A DNA stretch of 64,000 nt, taken from positions 1,984,001 to 2,048,000 of the forward strand of contig JAQFVV010012529.1 of the NCBI GenBank assembly GCA_028023455.1, in the 5' to 3' direction. A model generated the notes under the pieces. The model saw nothing but the letters and a program-made list of their open reading frames with translations, was not told the origin of the DNA and searched no databases. Source of the stretch: Epiperipatus broadwayi. Lineage: Eukaryota; Onychophora; Udeonychophora; Euonychophora; Peripatidae. Of this stretch, positions 58,110-64,000 are shown piece by piece. A program made the translations under genes and the position numbers. How positions within the stretch are numbered: the stretch's first letter is position 1; each line of letters begins with the position of its first letter.

Positions 58110-58810
58110 TTAAGTAGATAGGATCAATATGAATAAAAATTTCCTCTCATTTCAAACCATCTTCTATTGAAAAATATGATTTTGTATAAAGTTAATCATA
58201 ATTTCCATTCTAAAATAAAATAAAAAAATCTGCAATTTACTAAACACTTTATGGTTAGAAATAAGCAGAATTATCTTAATAGTTTCTAAGACAAGGGCAA
58301 TTATTTCATCATACCAATAATTTTTTTTTTTGAGTTGGGTTTCTAAAATTAAATTTCAAACACACACATATGCACTGTTTAAAATATGTTAACTCATTAT
58401 AATTTTAATATTTTATTTATTATTTCTATTTTCTATTAAGAGGAAGCATAATTGATCATTAATTAAAAATAAACAATTATATTATAATTTTACTTACAAT
58501 TGTAACTGAATCTCTGGAATTTATCATATTTTGATAACTTTATGTATTTTTTTGAGAAAATATTGCTTCTCTCTATTAAGTTCCCATGATCATCTTTGAT
58601 GATTTTAATGTCTCATCTTTTAATTCAAACTTTTAAATAATCTTTTCTAATCCTTTCAAATATTTATTTTTCTATATCAACATTTTGTTTCATCACGTAC
58701 TTTTTAATTATTTACATAATTATATCTTTTTTTAAAATGAAATATTGACTTATAACCAACTTACACTTTACCAATCACTTGTTAAATGTCATCTCATTTT
58801 TTTATGTTAT
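58110..58810. other. AT-rich intergenic, nothing recognised
   Basis: No feature apart from poly(T) runs. Confidence 0.5.
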
Positions 58811-58816
58811 CCTAAG

Positions 58817-59388
58817 GGTTATAACATAACTTATTTTCAACTAATGTAATTGTCCAGATTCCATTTTATCTTGATTTGATTGAGCATTCATTACTACAGT
58901 CCAATAGATATATAAATATATAAGATATATCCAATAGCAGAAACAGACCGATGGGTAATGATCTTCAGTGAATCCAATTGTCCTCATTATGGAAGGGGAT
59001 GTGGTTATAAGTGGGCAGTCCATTTGGGGGTAAAGTCAGACAACAAATAACTGCCAGATTTGAATGGTAGCATCCACATGGTTCACAATATCATTAAAGC
59101 AGTGAACCAAGTTTATATAGAACTGGAAGCAGCTGGAATATAAACCTGATATGAGGCAAGTTGTCACAGTACAGCTGGAAGCATCACCATATTACACATG
59201 AGGCAAGTTGTTTATTGTACATTTGGAAGTGTTAAGCAAACCTATAAGAGTATTTAAGTATCTTCCTTCAATAGTTGCATGTAGCCAACAGTATCAGGTG
59301 ATGGTATATATATATATATTTGTTAATAAAAATATTTAATTGTATTTATATGAGTCAATGTTTATTACAATCAAATATAAATGCAACA
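58817..59388 (+). repeat. 5' LTR of the decayed element
   Basis: Aligns with 61174-61746 over its length, for example 'tcaactaatg', 'taattgtc' near 58850, 'cattatggaagg', 'gaatataaacctga' and 'acatgaggcaa'. The expected TG start is GG here. It ends ATGCAACA. The minus-strand open frame 58841-59023 is noncoding. Confidence 0.8.
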
Positions 59389-59410
59389 GATTTGGTACAG
59401 TCATGACAGG
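59389..59410 (+). other. Degenerate primer-binding site
   Basis: GATTTGGTACAGTCATGAC follows the LTR. It corresponds to GATTTGGCGCAGTTTGAC in the 54-kb element, with mutations in the core. Confidence 0.65.
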
Positions 59411-59568
59411 TTCCTATCCCCCATGGATTCTTTAGATCTTAATTGACAGTTTACATGTTAATGCATCAATAAAAATCAAAAAAGGAAATACAAGTGATTG
59501 CTTGTTTTTAAAAAAGAAAAGTTGGAATTTTTTTTCTCTCATAGCAGAAAAAAAAAAAATCAAAATGG

Positions 59569-59878
59569 CTAAAATGGGCTCACTAGAAAAGTTTGATTTG
59601 GTCTGTCCTGAAATCTGGTCATTCTACATGTGGATTGAATACCTTTCTATATGCAAGCTGCTCCTGTTAAAAAGCTTGAATTAAAATTATTCACATTTGC
59701 AAAGATACGGGGTGCTCAGACTTGCAAGATCTTATGTGCGCAAATAGTTCCCATGCTTCCAGCTGAACTTGATTTTGACAAAAGTATTATCTCTACTATC
59801 AGTGTTTTTCTGTTCAAAATCTCTAATAATAATGTAGTGATAACACTTCAATCTGTACACAAGAGAAAGGGGAAATAA
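59569..59878 (+). pseudogene. Gypsy gag N-terminal remnant, frameshifted
   Basis: MGSLEKFDLVCPEIW (from the in-frame ATG at 59575-59577, preceded by MAK) parallels the start of the intact Gag at 54.7-55.3 kb. The similarity then continues in another frame from 59651 (MQAAPVKK, then the AELDFDKS segment opposite GDMNFEKA). A frameshift therefore lies near 59640-59655. The two short open frames here are pieces of one dead gene. It is unlikely to encode a functional product. Confidence 0.75.
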
Positions 59879-60203
59879 CTTTCATCTTTGTACACAAGGG
59901 GAAAAGGAAAAGAGAGATTTTGTTGCTGGGCTCAGGAAACTTACACTTAGCTGTTAGTTTGGAGTTTTTTAAATGAAGCACTGACAGATCATTTTATTTG
60001 TAGCTATGGTCAAGGTATTGATGGACCTTGATATCATGTTTAATTCAGCTATCTGTCAGGTGACTTTAGCTGAGTCAGCAGTGAGTCATACAACTCCATT
60101 GAAAAAGTATTAAAATTGTCAATTACAAAATTGGGCAAAACAAATATCCAGTTGATAATAGTAAAAACTTCCTGAATAAATTAGCAAAACAAATAAGAAA
60201 CAT

Positions 60204-60318
60204 TGTTATAGATGTGACAAACCAAAACATCACACACCAAATGTCCACACTGAGATGCTGTATGCAAATACTATGTATTGGTCACATAGAAGTTGCTTGT
60301 TTTAAAAGAAAAAAGCAA
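60204..60318 (+). pseudogene. Gag zinc-knuckle remnant
   Basis: CYRCDKP starts a first CCHC-like knuckle. After frameshifts, IGHIEVACFKRKK gives the end of a second one. Paired knuckles followed by a basic tail are typical of Gypsy nucleocapsid. Several cysteines are displaced by indels. Confidence 0.65.
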
Positions 60319-60414
60319 ATCGCTCAGAAAAGAATGGAAGATCCCATTCTAGAAAAACAGAAAAGCAATATAAAATAAAATAAAATCAATACTTGTATAA
60401 ATAATGTGAGTGGT

Positions 60415-60720
60415 ATTGATTCTGCTTTTAAAAGCAGAATTATTATTAATGATATACCCATAACAATCGAACTGGATACTGAGTCTGCAGTATCCATTAT
60501 GAAAAAATAATCATCACCTGTATCTAATAGTAGAGTGATTGTTGATTATAAAGACAATTAAATCTTACTCTTGCATCAAACAAGAGTTAGTTACTATGTC
60601 AATGAAATAATTCTTTTGCCTTTTTTTATACCAGCTGGTAACAATAGCAATTTATTAGGCCATCCATAGTTTACTTACTTGGGCTTTACTATGATTGAAA
60701 ATAAACGAGCTCACAAATAA
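60415..60720 (+). pseudogene. Gypsy aspartic protease remnant
   Basis: The frame reads DIPITIELDTESAVSIM, the retropepsin active-site segment. The catalytic aspartate codon is at 60475-60477, but the glycine of D-T-G is glutamate, so catalysis would be lost. About 55 codons on, NLLGHP then TYLGF resembles the N-L-L-G-R-x-W segment at the protease end. Stops interrupt both parts. Recognisable sequence ends near 60720, where reverse transcriptase would be expected. Confidence 0.7.
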
Positions 60721-60724
60721 AATA

Positions 60725-61159
60725 AAATCGAAAAGGGTCTATCCAGATGCGGTAGATAATAAACTGGGTTTTAACCCTCTGACAATCTAATCATGAAAAT
60801 AGAAGTAGTAAAATGCATATAGGTACCTAAGTTCTATGACACATGTATAGTGGAACCATAAAATGGTTTACAGAAGCTGTGATCAAATTATAAACATTTC
60901 AAAATAGTAATTGTTTAATCAGCAGGTGGATAGCTATATCACAGGCACTGAGACCAACTAAGATTGAATTATGAGTCACCAGCCAGTAGTGATGAGTGTA
61001 CAATATTTAAAGTCACTAGGTTTGCTGATAAAAATACTACACCTATTGATGAAGTCACTCAATTTGATGATAATGGAACCAAAACTGAAGAAGCCAGGAA
61101 ATGATGAAGACATCCGCCCAAGGATTTCAGTGGCTACATTCTCTAGGGTTAATTTTAAC
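60725..61159 (+). other. Internal remainder of decayed element, not assigned
   Basis: Stretches of open frame (60971-61201 plus, 60976-61197 minus) occur, but I could not match them to reverse transcriptase or integrase. It may be a rearranged pol or envelope-like remnant, or untranslated sequence. Confidence 0.4.
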
Positions 61160-61173
61160 CAGAGAGAAGGGAA
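61160..61173 (+). other. Polypurine tract of the decayed element
   Basis: AGAGAGAAGGGAA lies directly before the 3' LTR start TGTTATAG. Confidence 0.75.
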
Positions 61174-61746
61174 TGTTATAGCTTCAGTTATCTTCAACTA
61201 ATGGGCTTGTCCAGATTTCATCTTATTTTGATTCGATTGAGTATTCATTGCCATAGACCAATGGGTATGTAAATAGATAAGATATACAATAACAGAAATA
61301 GGCTAATAGGTAATGATGCTCCATGAATCTAATTGCTCTCATTATGGAAGGTGATCTGACTAAAAATAGGCAATCCATTTGGAAGTAAAGTAGATAACAA
61401 CAAATAACTGTCAGACTTGAACTGCAGTATGCATGTTTCACAATATTGTTAAGGCAGTGGGCAAAATCACGTTGAATTGGAAGCTGTTAGAATATAAACC
61501 TGACATGAAGCAAACTATCATAGTAAAGCTGGAAGTGTTGCCATGTCTATACATGAGGCAACCTGTCATAGTACAGCTGGAAATGTTAGAAGGACATCGG
61601 AGTCCCTGACTTTAATGGTGATATGACTACTAGATACTATATTTAAACCCACATTATTAGGTGAAAGTATATATATGTAAATATATATTATATACATTTG
61701 TATTTATACTAGCTTGCGTTTATTACAATTAAATATAAGCACAACA
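61174..61746 (+). repeat. 3' LTR of the decayed element
   Basis: Begins TGTTATAGC and ends GCACAACA, retaining the TG...CA termini. TGTTATAG is also the start of the LTR at 54-56 kb, supporting kinship of the two families. The minus-strand open frame 61223-61441 is noncoding. Confidence 0.8.
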
Positions 61747-61751
61747 TTAAG

Positions 61752-63700
61752 ATTGATTGATTATTATATAATCCTTTTTAATATATTATTACAAATTGAT
61801 GAAGTTTATAGATTTTTTTCCATCAAGTGATTGAAGAAATCGGAAGTATATAATAAAATAATTTTAATTAAAAAATAATCAACATTATATCATCTGTTGT
61901 TAAAAATAAATCACATTCTTCTATTATTATTAAAATCATAACTTACAAAATTTTTTCTCCATCATGAGAGTTGCCTAATGTTGCCAATAAATATAAAACA
62001 TTGTTTTGAAAATCTGTTAGAAAAATGATTTTTTTTATATTAAGAAAATTCAGAAATGCAAAATTGCATCTAATAATACCAATAATCAATTTTCTTAATC
62101 AGCCAAGGATTCCCAGGTCCTATTTTCTTACAATTTCAAAACTTAATACATTATGAATCATTGAACTTTTTTAAACATTTTTTTCAATGCATTTTGTGAT
62201 CTTATTTTTTATTGTATCTGCCTTTTTTTTTTCTATGCTATTTAAAAAATATATAATTTAAACCCATTCACTGTTATTTCATATTTATTCTTACTTAATA
62301 ATCAATTAATATAAAATAGCTATATTTTCATTATCCCTTAATATTAAAATGTACTCATGTAAATACATCGTAATGATATGTATGAGTATATATACAATCA
62401 TATTTATATCTAGGATATATCAATAAATATAATGACTATAATAGCATTATTATATGAGAAATATTAATTCTATTATTTAGCATTATTAATATAGTAATAT
62501 CCGCTGTAATGAAACTTATAGAGCAAACAAAATGTACCACAAATTTTCTCATTAAGATTATAAAACACATACAAATACAATGATTATAATCATTTTCGCT
62601 AAAGATCGTTAATTAAAAATATTCTATATTTTCTTAATTGATTTTATTATTCATCTGTATGGCCACTTTGTAATGTGCAAAGTCATATGAGTTCACTTCT
62701 TGCCATTTAAATAGTTCTATAAGAATTTATTTATTTTTGCGTAGATTTGAAATACTTATATATGGGTATATTAATGGAAAAAAAATATTTGCAAATAATT
62801 GTAATAAATATAGTATTTGTTTATGCAGAAGTATCAAATAGATAAAATAAAGAGGAGGGGGATTTTTTTTTTTTTGATAAGAGATAATTTATCTAGTAAT
62901 TATAAGAACAGATTAGATATTTTTGCAAACAGTATTATTAACATGCAAAAGCTTTTTCAGAAGTAATATTAACTAGACTGTCTGTGCATATATAATATAG
63001 AAGTGAATGTAAATAAAAATTATTTACTATGTAAATATGTGCAGATAGTACATGAATAATTTATCTCACTATTAATGTTTAAGCTACTATAGAAAATCTG
63101 TATATGCCACTCATATCAATTATATAAATGAGGAACAATTATGCTTAAATGGATTTTTGTATAAAACTTCTGCTATGATTTGTGTGTGAATAACGAAGTG
63201 CTATGAAGATGTAATGAAATATGATGAACTGTGAGAAAGCATAATAATTCTATGATTTGCATATTACAATAGTAGCTGATTGACTGCTTAACGATGATAT
63301 AATTTATAATTGATTTCTGTTCATAATATATATTGCGTTACTATTATACCTGAATGGATGCATGAAGAAGTTTATTCATTTAAGATGCACTACAATAGAT
63401 TATATTTATCTTCTGAGTGTGTGTGAAGCTGACACATACATGCAGAAGCCTATTAATATAGAAATTTCTAGTGAATTTTTTAATTTTCTGTTTTTTTATT
63501 CTTTTTCTATTTTGTTATGAGGGATTAAATAAATTTATTTTGTTACTATAAAGTTGTACTTATATTTATTTGAAAGTTACCTATTCACCCTTGATTGGTA
63601 TTAATATAATAATATCCTCAGGACATAGCAGAATGGATGTACTCAATAACTTATGAAGAACCTATGCAAACAATAGAAGAATTGCACCTATATGTGCCAT
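61752..63700. other. AT-rich intergenic, nothing firm
   Basis: No gene seen. Because a gag fragment starts at 63717 on the plus strand, part of 62900-63700 may be its LTR and leader, but I could not delimit one without the second LTR. Confidence 0.4.
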
Positions 63701-63716
63701 TGATAAAAAAATAAAA

Positions 63717-64000
63717 ATGGTGTCACTAAACAGCAACAATCATGAATTTGATATGCATGTTGTATTTTGGAAGAGTTATGTGGTTTGTAATGAAAAATAC
63801 ATGCTTACAAATAAAATTGAAGATGGTAAGATAAAAGTGTCTATGATTATGTAGTTTGTGGGAAAAGAGATTTTGAAATTAGCAAGTGAACTCTGTGATC
63901 CCAGGACTCCAGAGAAGTTTCATATCAGGAGATGGAAAGAAAAACTAAATGTTTATTTTACACATGTGATAACTAAATCGGTGGCATGATTGAGATTGAG
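63717..64000 (+). pseudogene. Gypsy gag N-terminal fragment, truncated by window end
   Basis: From the ATG at 63717-63719 the frame reads HEFDMHVVFWKSYV, KYMLTNKIEDGK and, after an in-frame TAG (63855-63857), FVGKEILKLASEL, CDPRTPEKF and KLNVYFT. This is the standard start of a Gypsy Gag: F-D, tryptophan, Y-M-L-x-N-x-I, then the hydrophobic G-x-x-x-L-x-L segment and the P-x-K/E-F segment before a Y-F/Y-x-P/H motif. A second stop follows near 63978. It is a third lineage, more distant from the two gags to its left. The rest lies outside the window. Confidence 0.75.

Larger units (their letters stand above)
58817..61746 (+). mobile_element. Decayed Gypsy-type element, gag and protease remnants, 2.9 kb
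   Basis: 5' LTR (58817-59388), PBS (59389 onward), gag start (59569), zinc-knuckle remnant (60204-60318), protease remnant (about 60415-60720), PPT (61160-61173) and 3' LTR (61174-61746) are in the normal order. The flanks CTAAG (58812-58816) and TTAAG (61747-61751) match at 4 of 5 bases. Internal length is 1,785 bp; reverse transcriptase, RNase H and integrase were not found. Numerous frameshifts and stops and visibly diverged LTRs show it is older than the gag-only element at 54 kb, to which its gag and PBS are related. Confidence 0.85.

Noticed and set aside
1-64000. CRISPR arrays, prokaryotic operons, replication origins, phage modules
   Set aside because: No regularly spaced short repeats with unique spacers and no dense coding. 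The content is eukaryotic repeat DNA throughout.

Overview
The window is AT-rich (about three quarters A+T by eye) eukaryotic, almost certainly metazoan, intergenic DNA. I find no intact host gene. There are no operons and no ribosome-binding-site/ORF pairs, and almost all long open frames are noncoding. What can be read is mobile DNA: Ty3/Gypsy-type LTR retrotransposons, solo LTRs, a decayed LINE, hAT- and Tigger/pogo-like DNA elements, a MITE family with 8-bp target duplications, tRNA-derived SINEs, and a satellite-like array. The mixture fits an invertebrate with an AT-rich genome (mollusc, flatworm, cnidarian or similar). I cannot name the species.

Layout. 308-1079: solo LTR 1. 7723-9058: terminal-inverted-repeat (TIR) element with an 8-bp target-site duplication (TSD), family M. 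About 10808-12115: Tigger-like element with a nested palindrome. 15031-26258: the main object, an 11.2-kb non-autonomous LTR retroelement with LTRs of 3.8 and 3.3 kb. It has a primer-binding site (PBS), a polypurine tract (PPT), a coiled-coil Gag-like reading frame, a minisatellite that encodes a 16-residue repeat, and only the last about 40 codons of pol. 28830-28933: SINE with a perfect 19-bp TSD. 28994-29793: solo LTR 2, same family as solo LTR 1. 31965-32660: LINE remnant. 33254-33448: inverted repeat around a hammerhead-like motif. 34650-37430: stretch less AT-rich than its surroundings, with a SINE-like repeat at its right end. 38314-38391: palindrome. 40747-43385: satellite-like array with an internal inversion, interrupted by a second family M element at 41423-42661. 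46807-46890: second SINE of the 28.8-kb family. 48055-48340: second copy of the 37-kb SINE-like repeat. 50451-50620: SINE. 51216-52526: second Tigger-like element.

The right end holds three related Gypsy gag sequences. 54081-56386 (minus strand) is a structurally complete gag-only element. 58817-61746 (plus strand) is a decayed element with gag, zinc-knuckle and protease remnants but no reverse transcriptase. 63717-64000 is a gag fragment running off the window. A hAT element (57521-58101) lies between the first two.

None of the LTR elements here encodes reverse transcriptase or integrase apart from a short C-terminal scrap. Movement of the younger ones (15-26 kb and 54-56 kb) would have needed enzymes from autonomous relatives elsewhere in the genome. 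That trans-mobilisation is an inference.
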